DNA of 64,000 nucleotides from Buxus sempervirens. Its lineage: Eukaryota > Streptophyta > Magnoliopsida > Buxales > Buxaceae. The stretch lies in contig OX387194.1 in NCBI GenBank assembly GCA_947561395.2, forward strand, positions 31,878,036-31,942,035. The letters are read 5' to 3'. How positions within the stretch are numbered: position 1 is the first letter of the stretch; every line of letters begins with the position of its first letter. The position numbers were made by a program, and so were the translations under genes. Below, piece by piece: positions 11,664 through 26,600 of this stretch. The notes below the pieces were generated by a model. It was not told the DNA's origin. It saw only the letters and a program-made list of their open reading frames with translations, and did no database searches.

Positions 11664-14600
11664 CTGTTTCACACAAAATGTGGGAGTAGCTTTAACAGGT
11701 CACCATTCTAACAAGAAAAATATAGCAAGAACAAATGCTGCAAAGTTTTACAAACGTAAAAACGAATGCACAAACCTTGTCAAGATGGACATGGGCAACA
11801 AGACCAGAACCATGTTCCAAGCTCTCAGACAGGTTTCGCTGTTTTTTATATCTGCAATTAGTAACATAATTCATGTAAAAAACAAAAAAAAAAAAAAAGA
11901 CAAACAACAGAATAAAAAATAAAATTCTTGATTTCAAAAAATCTAAATCACGATGTTGTAGCACATTTTTTTTAGTGGACATTTCATGCAGGAGTACATA
12001 ACCTAAAAAAAATTTATGTACTTGAAACCCTTGATAGAAACATCAGACAATCAACAAGGACATATCTCTTAAATCCTAATCATTTCAAGAGAAGAAAAAG
12101 GCATAGAATTAAGTTGGATGGCAAGAATTGAGAAACAAGATATCCTCAAGTAATCAACTATTCAACTCCACTATTTGGGATAAGATATCCATATAAAAGG
12201 GCACATTGAGGAGGATACTGCATGTAATTTATATCTAAATGGCTAAAACGGAGAGAAGCTTCCAAAGTGCTATGCATTCACTGTCACCTGTTAAATCTAA
12301 AAAGAAGGATATTTGACCTACTATGATGTAAGGATTCGCACGGTAATAAAAAAAACATATGCACATAATGAGCATTTATAAGATGAGGATGTTCAGATGG
12401 ATGTGCAAAAAGACAGAGAGATAATTTAAGGAGTAAACATATATCAGACTGTCTATGTGATGCCCAAATAGGAGATAAGATCACAGAAAGTAGATTAAGA
12501 TGAGTGAAGACCCAAGGAGGTAGTTTTCAGGTTCTATGAGAGAGTACACACCAAAGGATACATTAGGATGACAAAAGGACCAAGAAGAACCTTGATAAAG
12601 TTGGTCCAAAAGGATTTCTTACAAAACCTGCCGAAGATATAATTTTTTATATATTCAGATTGAGGAACTGAGTTCCTGTAGCTGACCTCAACCTATTAGA
12701 ACAAGAATTTTATAGCTGATGGGTACTTTAAATGAAACAAAAAATCAATCTTTGCAAACTTTAGACTAATGTAACACATAATACACTTTTAGATTCTGAT
12801 TATCTTGAGATTATAAGATTCAAATTTTATGATTTACAACACAAGCACAGGCAATTAATTAACATGTAATAATTAGCGAGTTATAAACAATGATATTTAT
12901 TAAAATTGCACCAAAGAGTGCAAGAACCCAAAGTTTTGACCCCTTAGAAGAAGAAACCAATACAGTTCAACAGTGCAGATTTTCTGAGTATTACAGAATA
13001 GCTTTTCTGATTCTTCTGACCTTAGAACTAGGACAACTCTCATATGTTAGTAAGAATAAACTCCGCCCATTTGCAATTTTTCAAGGCCTTCATCACCTCA
13101 CAAGTTTTTAAGACAATTCTGAGATGATGATGCATGTGGCCCATTTGAGTATTCACTGCCGGCACATTGAACTCCAGGCTCAACAAAAAACTTGCTGACA
13201 TAGGAAAAATTATGTGTCTTTTTTAAGGTATAAATCATATGCTGGCCTTTGATCAACTTCTTTTTTCTACAAATTTTTTTTCTTTTAACTAAAATAGTTA
13301 AGAAAAGACAAGGAAAACAATATTATAATTTATATGTACAGAGTATGTAAGAAAACGAGCCTCTAGAGAACCAGCCATTAAAAATTAGTTACAAGTCTAT
13401 ATTCCACTCCTATCATCTACAAAATTAAAAAATCATACCTCCTCAAAATCAGTGTTATAGAATGCCCAATAAAAAAAATAGATAATGTTTCTTTGTATTA
13501 CGGATTACCCACTTTGCAGACTTAATAACCTTATATATTGTGCAATTCATTGTTTTCAAAATCAGTCGATACCAAGTAGTACCATCTGAGTTGACTTGGT
13601 ACCGGCTGTGACTGAGGTGAGATACCATGGTATCGCTAATATCAGCCAAAACCGCTCAGTCTTGGCCAATATCGGTCATTATCAACCAATAAGACTCAAT
13701 AGTGTTATCCCAACTCTGTTGAGCCATTTCTGATCTTGACCAAGTTAACCAGCCAATAATGCCAATGTCAGCTAAGTCAACTTGGTATCAGCCCTGGCCA
13801 AACCAAGGCAGATACCGAGTGTTAAAACCTTGCTGCAATTCCATCATTTCACAGTAAGCAGCAGATTGCAAATGGGCACACATCAACACATATGTATATA
13901 TACATATACATATCTGTAAATTTATGCGTGTGTATGTGTGTGTATGGATGTATGCATCTGTATATGTATATGGATTATGGACAACACATTATTTTCCTCC
14001 AGCCCCAACCTTTTTGTTTGATTGCACACAAGAAATATTGAAGTTCTCCAAGAAGCATACCACAGTCCTATAGCAATCACTCAATGAAAAATCAAATGTG
14101 CTATGGATTCCACAGCCTTCTAACACATTATAAACCTATTAGGTATGTAGCAATTCCTGTTCAATAAAAATAATCAAATGTGAGGATCTCATCAAAAGAA
14201 GTTGTCCTGAAGAAAAAGGACAACTTATAAGGAATGGGAGAGACCTCCAAATAAGCAAAACAGGACCAAATGAAGATTACTCTTGCTGAGATGACAGTAA
14301 AAAGATTTTACTGAAAACATTCTTTAGAGTCCCCTCCATCTCCCACTTGTATATATTGCAATAAGGATATGATGGATGCCATTGAATTCAATTTCAAACA
14401 AAGTTGGGTCATCAGAAATCAATAAAACTCTAGCCCCTATTAATCTAGGATCTCCCTAATCAAAGCCTCCCTTGTTGGTAGCCAAAGAATAACAGTCAGG
14501 AAATTGCTGCTTCAAAGGTATATTACCAAATCCATTATCCTCCCAGAATTTCATCTCAGGCTATCTCAAGGCAAGAAGAGGTCCTGCTCACAAATTCCTC

Positions 14601-17600
14601 CTTTATGTTCACTATGGCTTTTCACAAACCAACCATGTATGTTCCTTTATATGAAGCAGGTGTCCGCTATGAGGTTGGCAACACGAATCTTGTCTCTCCA
14701 TCCCGCTCTATCAAAAATCATATCTTCAGTTAATCAACGTTTTTGTAAGTCTTGTTTTATAGATTCCATCAATGTCTTTTTAGTTCTGCCTCTTACTCGC
14801 TTAGGCCCTTCAATATGCATACTCTCACACCTTCTTACAGGTGCATCTATTGGTCTCCGCTTCAAATGACCAAACCGCCTTAACAACCCTCCTCCATCTT
14901 ATCCCTAATGAATGTCATGCCTAACCACTTTTCAATATCTTCATTTCTTATTTTGTCTTTCTTAATTTTGCCACAAGTCCATCTTAATATCCTCATCTTG
15001 GTAATACTCAACTTCTAAACATGTTGGTTCTTTGCCGCCCAATATTCTATCCCATATAACATAGCTGATCTTATTGCTGTCTTATAAAACTTACCTTTTA
15101 ATTTAAGTGGAACACGTTTATCACACAAAACCCTAGAAGCACCCCTCCACTTAAGCCAACCAACTCTAATACTATGTTTAACGTCTTTATCAATTTCTCC
15201 GTCTTTTTGTACCATTGATCCAAGATATTTGAATTAATTACGTAATGGGATATCCTAATTGTCAATTCCAAGGTTTACTGTTTTGGTGCCGCTGAGCCTG
15301 CTGTCAAAAACACTAGAAAACTTAAAGGAACAATTTTTTTTGGATTTGGGAAATATAGCACAAATTGAGCGAAATTTTGCCCATTCCGCTCGGCACATTG
15401 CTGCATTTCGACCGTGCCACTTGAAATTTCGCTCAATTTGTAAAAGAACAAAATAACCCCATGTAACGCATTGTTAGGGTGTCTTAGAGCGAAATTTCAA
15501 CGGCATGCTGTGGAAAACACCAGTCAATTTTAACAATTTCATTAGTTATAATGTTATTTGTCTTAAAAGGGCATTTCACATATTCAGTTTTTGCACAACT
15601 TATTTTAAAACCCTTTGATTGTAAGGTATCTCTCCACAATTCTACCTTAATATTTACTTCTTCTCTACTATGGCCCACTAGTACTACATTGTCTGAAAAT
15701 AACATACACCAAGGCACCTCATCTTGAATAAGACTCGTCAACTCATCCACTAAGGAGAAAATATAAAGGCTGATATATGACCCTTGATGCAAACCTATCT
15801 TAACCGGAAAATCAGTTGTCACACCGCCAACAGTTTTCACTTTAATTAAGGTTCCCTCATACATATCTTTCATTACATCAATACCTTTCTAAATCAATGA
15901 AAACCATATGCAAATCTTTTTTTCTTTTCTCTAGACTATCCTATTAACTATCTCCATAAAAATATAGCTTCCTTAATGGATCTTCCAGGCAAAAATCCAA
16001 ACTGCTTTTCTGTCACTCTAGTTATTAGCCTCAATCTATGTTCAGTCACTCTTTTCCATAATTTCATAGTGTGACTCATAGGTTTAATGACACGGTAATT
16101 TGCACACTTCTGTATGTCTTCCTTATTCTTATATATCGGTATTGCTGTGGTATTTTCTCTCTATTTTCTGTTTTTGTTCCACCGTCTCATGAACCTATTG
16201 TATTTGTGCTTCTTCCTTTTGATGTTTAATGAAATCCATTATCATCTATTTAATAAAAAAACAAATCATAGAGAAAGGAAAAATCCCAAATTACTAAACA
16301 TGTAGAAAACCTAATAATGTCATAACTGAATATACAAATCATATGGAAAGGAATAATCCCACTCATTAAACATGTAGAAAGCCTAATAGTACTTTCAGAT
16401 CTGAATATACAAATCAAGGATGGAAATTTCGCATTTTGCTGAGGGAGATCTAGCAAAATCAGGGAATATTTCCCCATTTCCCCTCAGGGAAATATGTGTT
16501 TTTCAATTTTTCTTGTATTTTTTTTATTTAATATATTCATAATAAGTGCATACATGGAGAATATGAGGAAATCTAGGGAAATATGGGAAAGCTTGGAGAA
16601 ATTTCGCCAGATTGTTACGAAATTTCGCCGACATTTCTCGAAATTTGGCCAGGATTAGGAAAACGTAAGGAAAGTCGGGAAATTTCGTTTTCCCCAGACA
16701 TTTCGTGTCATTGACCTTGCGATATCAAAATTTCGGTGAAATTTCACCAAAATTTCTTGAAATGTCAAACGCTAATACAGATCATAGGGAAAGGAATAAT
16801 CCCAATTACCTCTTATTAGGGAATGCAATCAACAAACAACTCTTGCTGAAACCAATGAATCAATGACCTAGGCAGACCCCATGATCAAATCAGCCTTTCT
16901 TCTCTTTTTAATTCTGAAACGAAGTAGATCTCCTCTTGATCATGTTTTCTTCTTCTTCTTTCTATTCACATTTTCCCAAAACCATGAAAAGAAAATCCAA
17001 CACCTCACACGTTATGGGGTTTGAGAGTTATTTAAATTCCTAATCTACCTTACAAAATAAAAATTACCCAAACAAGCTATTTTAATTATACACAATTAAA
17101 TCACTACCCCGGCATCTGGTGTATGTGCAAACAGAGGTATTGATGCATCCTCGCCAATCAGGTCCCTGCAAAACATAGACCGCAAACTTTTCAACCCCTT
17201 AACCTCCTGGTCAGAGTCTTTGGTTTGACCCAAGTCCTTACATAAATCCTATTTTAACTGTTAGAAGAGTATTAGATTTATGTAATTCTGTTATTAGAAT
17301 AATATATGATTTTTATTTGAACGGGTTGGGTTGTTATGTAGCTGCCATTGTAGTGTAGTTACCATATTTGTTTTTTAGTTATTTGTAATTTCTATATATC
17401 TTGACATAGAACAGTGAAGGGAATAAACAGATTATAGATTTATTTCTCTAAATTCTTTCAGTATTTTAACATGGTATCAAAGCCAGGCATGGCATCTTTT
17501 CAGTACCCTCAACGGATCAACAGTATTCCAGCAACCTTCACCAGACTCTAATCGCTATCATCAGTCATCAGAATCGACAACCCCTTTCCATAACCATGAA

Positions 17601-20600
17601 TCATTTCTGAATTTTAGTTCTGAAATCAACTTAACTTTCAAATCTTGCTCTCTCAATCTCACTTGGTCCATAGTTTTGTTTTTCTTTTTTTCCCCCCTTC
17701 CAATTCTCAATTTTACTTGTCCAGAATCACTCAAATCTATCTCTGTCTCAGCATCTCTCTTTTTTTTCCTAATGACCATTGTAGAAAATCAAAGGAGAGA
17801 GTATACATATTTATGGTAGACATACTGGACCAAACCCACGTCAAACACCAACTCAAGAAACTATGGATCATCACCACACTCTGAATACGCTGAACTAGTA
17901 ACAATAAGTCCGTGAAGACAAAAATATTCCTAATACACCAACATTCTCCCCTAAGTAGCAACTCTACCCACTCTCCTGATTGAGAGCAACACATAAATCG
18001 TCTCTAGAAGTCCCAAGCTGATCTGCAACTGAATTCACCCCTCTAGGCACATTACTGAACGAGGAATTCAAATCACATGTGAATGATCTTGCTCTCTTTA
18101 TGAGATGGAACAATCTCCACAAGCCAATGTCCTCCCTGTGCATCCATACGATAATAGTAGCTGAATCCCCTTCCATAAGTATCTAAACGACACCCAAACA
18201 CCTAGCCTCCAAGAGCTAAGAGAGCTAAAAGCTTCACTCGAATGGCATCCCCAAGCACCACAAGTCCACTAAAGATAGTAAAACCGCATCCATGTGATCC
18301 CTAAATGCTCCTCCAATACCTGAGGGTCCTGCATGGCCTAAGGAACCTCCATCAAAATTAACCTTCATAGTCCCTTCTAGCAGTGCATTCCCACTTAGTT
18401 TCCCTCCTTGCTGATGAAGGGATGAGAGGCAACACAACAACAACTCCCTCACCACCTCTGAGCTACTAATGCCCCAAAACTCAGGCCGGATGGATAACCA
18501 TGATGCAACGGAAGCCATAATATTCTCAAGCACTTGCATCCAAGACAAACATGTATCTTCTAATATTCTTCGATTCCTTTCCAACAATATGTGCCAAACT
18601 GCAGCATGGAATAACATCCCATATATAATGTTACCCCTCCTCCCTACGCAAACCACCGCCAAAAGTATCAATCATAATAGTAGAAACATCGATCATCTGT
18701 AGTATTCACATCTAAATACACCTGGCAAAGAAACACTAGTTGAATATATGATCAATCTCTCTCGTGCCTCCATACATAAAAAAACAAACATGAGGAGATT
18801 TGGATAACCTCTTCCATCTTCTCTGAATAAGTCAGCTGTGTTGATCAACACGGCTGTTTCAGCATCTCTGTTTCCAAACAGATTTCTCTGCAATCTCTGT
18901 TTCGGGATGGTTGCTGTCTCATTTTGCGTGTGTTTGTTTTTTTCCCACTGTAGAAGGCATAAACAAAGGTTTTAATGATTCCATTGGGCCAGGCAGACAA
19001 CCTATAGGAACTAGTCCAGTGACTTCTTTGGCCATTTTTCGGATTTATTTTCAATATATTCGGCAAATTACCCCTTAGTTACTGCGATCATTATCGGCAA
19101 GACTTCCAAACCTGATCTTATTTCTGCCTTTAACTCCTTTATGACATCCATAAGTTCAGCGGTAAAAATTATCCCTATTTGTCTCGCTCAGTTAATATCT
19201 TTTTGTGTGGCAAAGGGCTATTTGATCACCTTCTGTGTAACAACCCCAAGTCTTCATTCAAGGACAATACCTCAACTCTTTGGGATGAGGAGGATCATCA
19301 AATCATGTCATTGATGTTGTCTAGAATTGAATCAACCATTGGCTACACATTACTATACCTACACCACTAGAGCCATTACAGAGTGCTTACAAGACACCTA
19401 TTTGGGATCAGCAAATATCACTCGATTGTTCAATTTTTACAAGAAATAATTCAGTCTCGATCAAGGCAATCAAAGTTCAACTGAATACAATAATCAGGTC
19501 ATGGCAATACTAGAAGAACAGAAAATGTATCACTACTGATCTTAAACAAACAGAGAAACAACATCAGGATATGAAGTTATGCGCTTCCTTTCCGGGTTGA
19601 AACAAGAATATGAACCTGTTTGTCAAATCCTATTTAGTTCTAGGTTTCCCTCTCTTCAAGAAATTTATTCTCGCCTTCATCATACCACTCTCACTAAAAG
19701 AGAACCTGGTTCAACTTATCACTGCCTTTGTTGTCTCTCGAGGCAGTTATAGTAGTGCACACAAGGGTTGTGCTAAACGTAATGATTTTAGTATTCCTGT
19801 TCATCAACATTCCTGTGGTGGTGGTTGGTTTACTAGCCATGAATCTAAAAAGCTACACCTTGTGGTAAGAAGAATCACCATGTTGATTATTGCTGGGATT
19901 TTTCAAGCCAAACCATCCGAATCCACTCATCAAGCATTCTATCATGATGATACATCTGGCTCCTCCACTCTTCCTCTCAGTGTTCCAGAGACTTGACCTT
20001 ATTTCCATTCCACTAGATGAGTATGCTCAGCTTCTCGCATGCCACAATTGTATCTACACAAGTTCCACAGCTACTTTTTCCTAATCAGGTATTGAATCCC
20101 ACTATTTGTTATCCACTGCTTTGAACCTATGGATCGCCGACTATGGTGCGAATGAGCATAAGACAGGTGAATTTGCTTCTCTCACTGATTATTGCCCTAT
20201 TAAATCTGCCAAGAGCGTTACCCTTGCTAATGATTCTCAGATCCTTAACATATCCCTAGCCCACCCTTTAATTTTCTGTCCAGCAGGAAAATCACCAAAC
20301 AGCTTCAATGTTGTGTTAGTTTTTACCCATCCTTTTGTATCTTCTAAGATCTCAAGAAAAAGCAGATGATTGGTATGGGGAATGAAGTTGGTGGTCTTTA
20401 CTAACTGGATTTCACACCTATCTCAGTTCCCCAGACTCCTCCAATACCCTTTTTCAGTGGCATTGCTGTCTTGGTCATCCTTCTCTCTCTACTCTTCAAC
20501 ATCAAATTAGGAGTTTTCATCAATTGTCTTAATTGTCATGTGAAGCATGTCAGTTTAGCAAACACCGTCGTGTTTCTTCCTTCTCGCATTGTTAGTCAAG

Positions 20601-23600
20601 TGTCCACCCACTTTGAATTAATCCGTTCAAATTTCCAGGGTCCTTTCATCATTGCATCTAATAATTTTCATTATTTAGTTTCCCTTGCTGATGACTACTA
20701 TCGCATGGCATTGTTGTCTCTTATGGAAAAAAAACTTTTTGAATTACTGCATATCTTTCAAATTTTTTGCAAGGAAAAAAAACGCAATTTAATCACAAAA
20801 TTAATATCTTACTCTCAGACAATGCTAAAGAGTATGCTTAATCATAAAATTATTACAGCCTTCTGATCCATCTCCGGCTTCTAATCTTTCTACATAACAT
20901 ATTTCTGTTCGGTAAGGTGCTCAGTCTTGTGAAACAAAACACCCTATTGGTAATTTTGTCTCTACCAATCATTACCTTCTTTGTATTATACATATTATTC
21001 AGTTTTTCGTCTACACTCTAATGCTAGGCATATCATACTTGTGGTTTACCTGGATGATATTGTGATCACTGGATATGACTCTGAAGGCATTACCAAGTTG
21101 AAACAGTTTCTACAGGAATGCTTCCATACCAAAGATCTGGGAAAGCTAAGGTATTTCTCGGGGATTGAAAGGTCTCAAATGGGCATTAATCTAACCAGAG
21201 AAAGTACGTACTTGACAAGTTGACATATTGAAGAAGCAGGACTACTTAGTGCTAAAGTTACTGACTCTCCTATGGATCTTAGTTAGAAACTATTGGGAGA
21301 TGAGGGAGGCATATTTCAAGATCCTGTCAGATATTGTTGACCAGTTGGGAAATTAAACCATCTCATTCTTATGAGACTAGATATCTCATATGCAGTGAGT
21401 GCAGTCAGCCATTCTTAGAAGCTCCTAGACTCCCACATCAGGATGCTGATACCCACATATTTCAGTATTTAAAGAGAGCTTCAGGTCACAGTATATTATA
21501 TAGAAAGCATGGTTATCTAAGAGAATAAGTCTTCACATATGAAGACTTGCAGGGTCACCCTTAGATAGACAATCCAATATACGATATTGCACACTCTTGG
21601 GAGGAAATTTGTCTCCTGGAAGATTAAGAAACAGATGAAGGTTTCAAGGTCAAGTGTAGAGGCATTGCTCACACAGGTATTGAGCTGACATGGCTTCAAC
21701 ATTTTCTTCAGGAGATTGACTCAACAGCTCCTAATAATTTTTTTTTTCTTTTTGGTAAGTACCAGCTCCTAATACTATATCACTGTATTGCAATAATCGG
21801 GCAGCCCAACATATTGCCTCCAATCCAGTATTCCATGAAGGGATGAAGCACATTGAAGTGGATTGCTATTTTTGTACGAGACAAAAACTCCTTGGCGATA
21901 TATCTGACCATTTATGAGATCTGAAGATCAGCTTGCAGAAATATTATAATAGCCTTATGCAGAAATCGATTAGAGTATTTGTTCCAACTAGAGTGCAAGA
22001 AGAATATTAAACTGATATAATTCTGTTATTAGTATTGACAGAATATATGATTCTATTATTAGAAAATTGACAGAATATTGGATTGGGTTGTTGCGTAGCT
22101 GTCACTACGGTATAATTACATATTTGTGTCTTCCTTATTTTGCAATTCCTCTATATATTCACATGCAATGGTGAAGAGAAATACACAGATTTTCTACTTA
22201 TCTCTCTAAGTTATGTCTCTATTTTAACGTAAACAAATTACCGACTAGATACACTGATTAAGCAATATGAAAACAAAAACAAAAAAGCAGAGCTCATGTC
22301 TTGACAAATTTAGCAAAAGTTTTGTGCTAGTTGACAACCTGTCAAGAGCCCCATCCATTACTAGGCTTAGGACCAGCAAGACGGAAAGGACAGAGCTCAA
22401 AAATATCATAACAGATAGGTTAATAGTTTCCAGAAAATTACACAGATCTGAATAATGCTTACTCAATCATGAAATCAACTGCAATGTCTTTCAAATGGAC
22501 TTTTTTCAAATGACTTTGAACTAAATATGCTGCATTTTCTTTGCAATACTTTTTCCCACAAAAGCATTCATTCAAAAATAAAATAACCCGTCTGTCAACA
22601 GGTTCATTCTTGAAATTAAGTCTGCAAAGAAGTATTTCCTGAAAAGGACAAGAAGGAAAAGGAAAAATTATATTAAAAAAAGAGCTCTCAGAGAATATAT
22701 TTGTACATCATGAGAAGATAGGCATAGGGAAAAAAATAAAAAGAAGTAAAACAGACATAATATATTAACCATTCTACAAAGAAGCACCTTCATCAGCTCC
22801 CATGAAGAATTGCTACTTGGAGAAGAATCAAGAACCGCTTTGTATGCAGGATTTGAAATTGCTGTCGCAGCTAAAATCCCAACAGGCTCACCGGCAGGAT
22901 AGACACCCTGGGGATCAGATCCAGCACCTCCCCCGTAATTAAACTGGACAACAGAATTGCTACAGACATTTCTCACAGTTCCATCATAGCAGATAACAGC
23001 ATCCCGAAGAATGGCCATCAGGTTCTTAAACAGAGTTCCAGGTCCAGTTAGTCCTCTTGATGAACGCACAATCACTTCTCTAGTAGAAATAGAATGGACC
23101 AATTCCTCGTAAGGGTTCAAACCTTGAAAGAAACAACTCTTGATCAACCCCAATGCCTCAGAAGGCAAATCAACTCCACAAATAGAGTATTTGCTCTGGA
23201 ACATCCAAGTCATTTCCTCAACCAAGGTCCTCGAGTACAATTTACCCCTATCTGAAAGTTGCAGACCCAGGAAGCCAACTTGCTGGACCACCTTGCTGAT
23301 GGATGAATCACTTTTTGAATCGATTAAATCTCCCAATGAAGATGCCTTCAAAATAAAATTCACAACTGGCATTTTCACAAGTCTCAGGTGATTCTCCACT
23401 TGCAACTCAACTAATTCACTGTATGCAGATCTCAAATGATGAAACAAGGGAGAAATGTTTTGGACATGCATACGAAGATTTTGTAGGACTGAACTGACAA
23501 TGAAAAAATCTTCCAAGCTAACAGTGAAACCTTCTGAAAACATGTTTTCCATCAACAGAGGCTGTAAACAATTGAAGAACTTAAGCGCCTCTTTGGAACC

Positions 23601-26600
23601 ATCCTTAAAGAAAATAGAACTAATAATGTCATTAAACAAGGGCTGCACTGCACCTCTATTAAAATCAACTTTCAACATCTCGCTTTGACAGATCAAGTGT
23701 CTTTCCCCACAACAATCAAATTGAGCAGGTAAAGCAATCCCCAATATCTGTAATGTAGTCCATCGGGGGCCATATTGAGCATTCCACAAGGCAGGTTGTG
23801 GTAGGGAAGTTGAAACAAACATTGCTAACTGCTGGGCAGCTGCCCGGTTCAAGAAATAGACCCTAAACATAGTCTTTAGTGACAACAAAGAATCATTTGC
23901 AAACTGCAAGTTCAGATCACCACTGTGAGAGCTAAGTAATTGTTTCTCCACTGAAAACAGCTCCAATGCCTCTGCTTTAGCTGCAAGAGACTGGGGATAG
24001 AACAAATGAATACAATCACCATCAAAATCGGCACCAAGAGGCCCACAGATGAGAGGGTTTATTTTAACAACATTATCATTGTGTATATAGACTGATAATG
24101 CTTGGATTGAATGCTTGTGAGTACTTGGTGGTCTGTTAAGGAAAATGATATCCCCATCCATAATTCGCCGATGCACCACTTGACCAGGTCTTAAGAATGT
24201 ATGCCCCTTTGAACCTTCCTTCAATGAATATGTTGATAACCCAACCTTGTAGGTTAGGCAGAACTTGTTATCCACTAGCTCTTGTAAACTCTCCATGTTG
24301 TGCATGTTAACTTTCTCTTCAAATGTAATCCTTTGTGCAATTTCAAATGGTAGACCAACTTCATTAACTCCTTTATACGCATCACCAGTAATTGCACAGC
24401 GAGAAGAAAACCCTGAACCCTTACTGATAAAGAGTGTTTTCATCTTTTCAAGCCATGTTTTCTTTGAAGAATCACTAGTCTCCTTATTGACACCATATCT
24501 CAAGTTGATATCCCGAAATGCCTGTAGTGTAAAAATAAAAAATATAAAAAGAGGCAAAAAGAACAATATGACAAATTAAAATTTAATCCAATATATCTCA
24601 AAAAGTTGTTTACAAGATCATAAGATCATGATGGAAGAATGAGTCGACAAATAGAAACTACCGTTTCCATCAACAATCAGTCAGTTAAACTATATATCCT
24701 ATGCTGTACAGCCAGAGGAGTTTTTTCTGCAAAATTAGTGGTCATCTAATCTTATAGAACTGCCAATGGATTATCTGCAATGCTTCACACAGCTGAGACT
24801 TAGGATGCCATGTCTTATCACAATATCTGGGATGGCACAGATGTGAGACACATATCTTATGTGATTGGAGATGGCTGCCATCTCACTACTATGAATCTAC
24901 AATGGAAATGCCATGAGTGAGTTACTTCATGATGTACCACATTGCTGCTAAGTGCCACCACGAACCCAATAATTGAGTATAGAAGAAGAAATCAAGGCTT
25001 CCTGAAGAAATTAATTCCTCTTCTAGAATTATATGGATGGCGAAACCCTCTTCCCACGTAAAACAAGTGACATAAAATATACCTTTGTAGAGCCCCTGAC
25101 ATGAAGATATTGTGCAACGGCTGATTGCAAGTCATTGGCTTCAACTTCATGAGATTCAAAATTTGGAGAACCAGATCTTGAATTCTTGATGCTTTCAACT
25201 TGCTTAAGAACTTTTTTAAGCATAGAAATGGAAAGATCCTGGGGACCATAATGAAAATTTCGATTCATTTCAAAAAAATAACTATCACAATAGATTCAAG
25301 CCAAGCAATGAGTAAGAACTTACAGAAGACATCATAGTAATTCCATCAGAAATATCTGGCACAGCCAAACAATTAGGAGGAACCGGTAGATACTGCAAAA
25401 CAAATCCACAATCTGGAAAATATCCTTTCCCAGCAAGCTTTTTTTTGGTCTCGGCAGGAATCCGTTTCAGAATTTGTAAAGCCTGAAATTGTTTGAAAAG
25501 ATAGGTATCACAAAATAGGGAATATGGGGGCCATCAAATATAGATATGAGAGATTTAAAAATAAAAGCAAAATAGATTATAGGATAATTTCAAATGTAAA
25601 AGAATCTTATACACCATCCAGATCCAAAGAACAGAAAGCAAAAAAATAAGATGCACACTTAACGCAATCTCCAAAATATACTAGAGCTTGATGCCATCAT
25701 GCTCTTTGAAAGGAAGAGTTACAAACCTTCTAGTACTGACATGGTAATTGAATTCAAAGCCAACACACTGACACAAAGGGCTATCCAGCTAACTGAACTA
25801 GCCTACATAAGTTACTTAAAAGAGATTAGAAACGGAAACAAAACCATTTGATTCCTCTGAGAGCTCACAGAACCAATCACAACGCACAAGTTGTTTCACT
25901 GCATTGAACTATAAAAATATAACAAAAATTTAAATTATGAACTAAGAAATAAGAAGTGAAGGAGAGAGCGAGAGAGAGGTGAATTGCCATTCATTTTAGA
26001 CTGCCCTGTCTCTTGATTTTTTTTTTATATGAATAGAGATGACAATGAACTACAAAATCCAAATAAATAAAAACATAAAAAGAACAATGCTCATGTCATC
26101 CCCCCCAAGTTGAATCTGGTTGAAGCACAAATGGCTATGACTCCCAACCTACATAAAATTTCTTCTAATTGAGCTCTGTTAATTGACATAATCAAACGGC
26201 TCAGAACATATCGCAACTATGAGTACACATGCCTTCAGATAACAGATCTCTGATAGATTAAATCACTAGGATCAAAGGAAACAACGCAACCCTGTCCACA
26301 TGCTCAGCTACTTTTTTGCATTTTCTTGGTGAATATGAATGAAAAGGAAAAGGAGGATATACAATAGCTTTATATGGAGTAATAACCAGATTTGCAGGCC
26401 ATATTCAATGGATACACCATCATTAAAAATGTTGAAAGGATAAGATAATAAGCTGTGTTTGGATCAAGATATGGATATCATAGCCCCAGGTCTTATGTTT
26501 AGCATTGTTTCACCATGTAATTATTTTGTAAATTTCTAGATGATAACATTTTTCCTTCATATTTATAAATACTCCTTAGAATGAGTTGATTTAAGTTGTT

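Larger units (their letters stand above)
17259..22229 (+). mobile_element. Degenerate Ty1/copia LTR retrotransposon in NRPE1 intron 9
   Basis: A complete but decayed copia element lies antisense to NRPE1. The 5' LTR is 17,259-17,471, the PBS TGGTATCAAAGCC (initiator-Met tRNA type) starts at 17,472, and the 3' LTR is 21,994-22,229. Between them are gag, protease, integrase and reverse transcriptase remnants in the usual copia order. Flanks TTAAC and TAAAC are a plausible imperfect 5-bp duplication. It is interrupted by a 1,100-bp LINE fragment and a 26-bp LINE tail. The two LTRs have diverged considerably, including an indel of about 20 bp, so the insertion is old. Confidence 0.9.

Noticed and set aside
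14504..14869. Plus-strand open frame of 121 codons
   Set aside because: It is the antisense of the RTE reverse-transcriptase C-terminal region.
22668..24566. Reading the long minus-strand frame as a single intronless gene, or as NRPD1 (Pol IV)
   Set aside because: Its ends run into introns (acceptor before AFRDIN, donor after ELMK). The sequence after DFDGD ([10 protein letters not shown]) and the [10 protein letters not shown] segment are Pol V-type.
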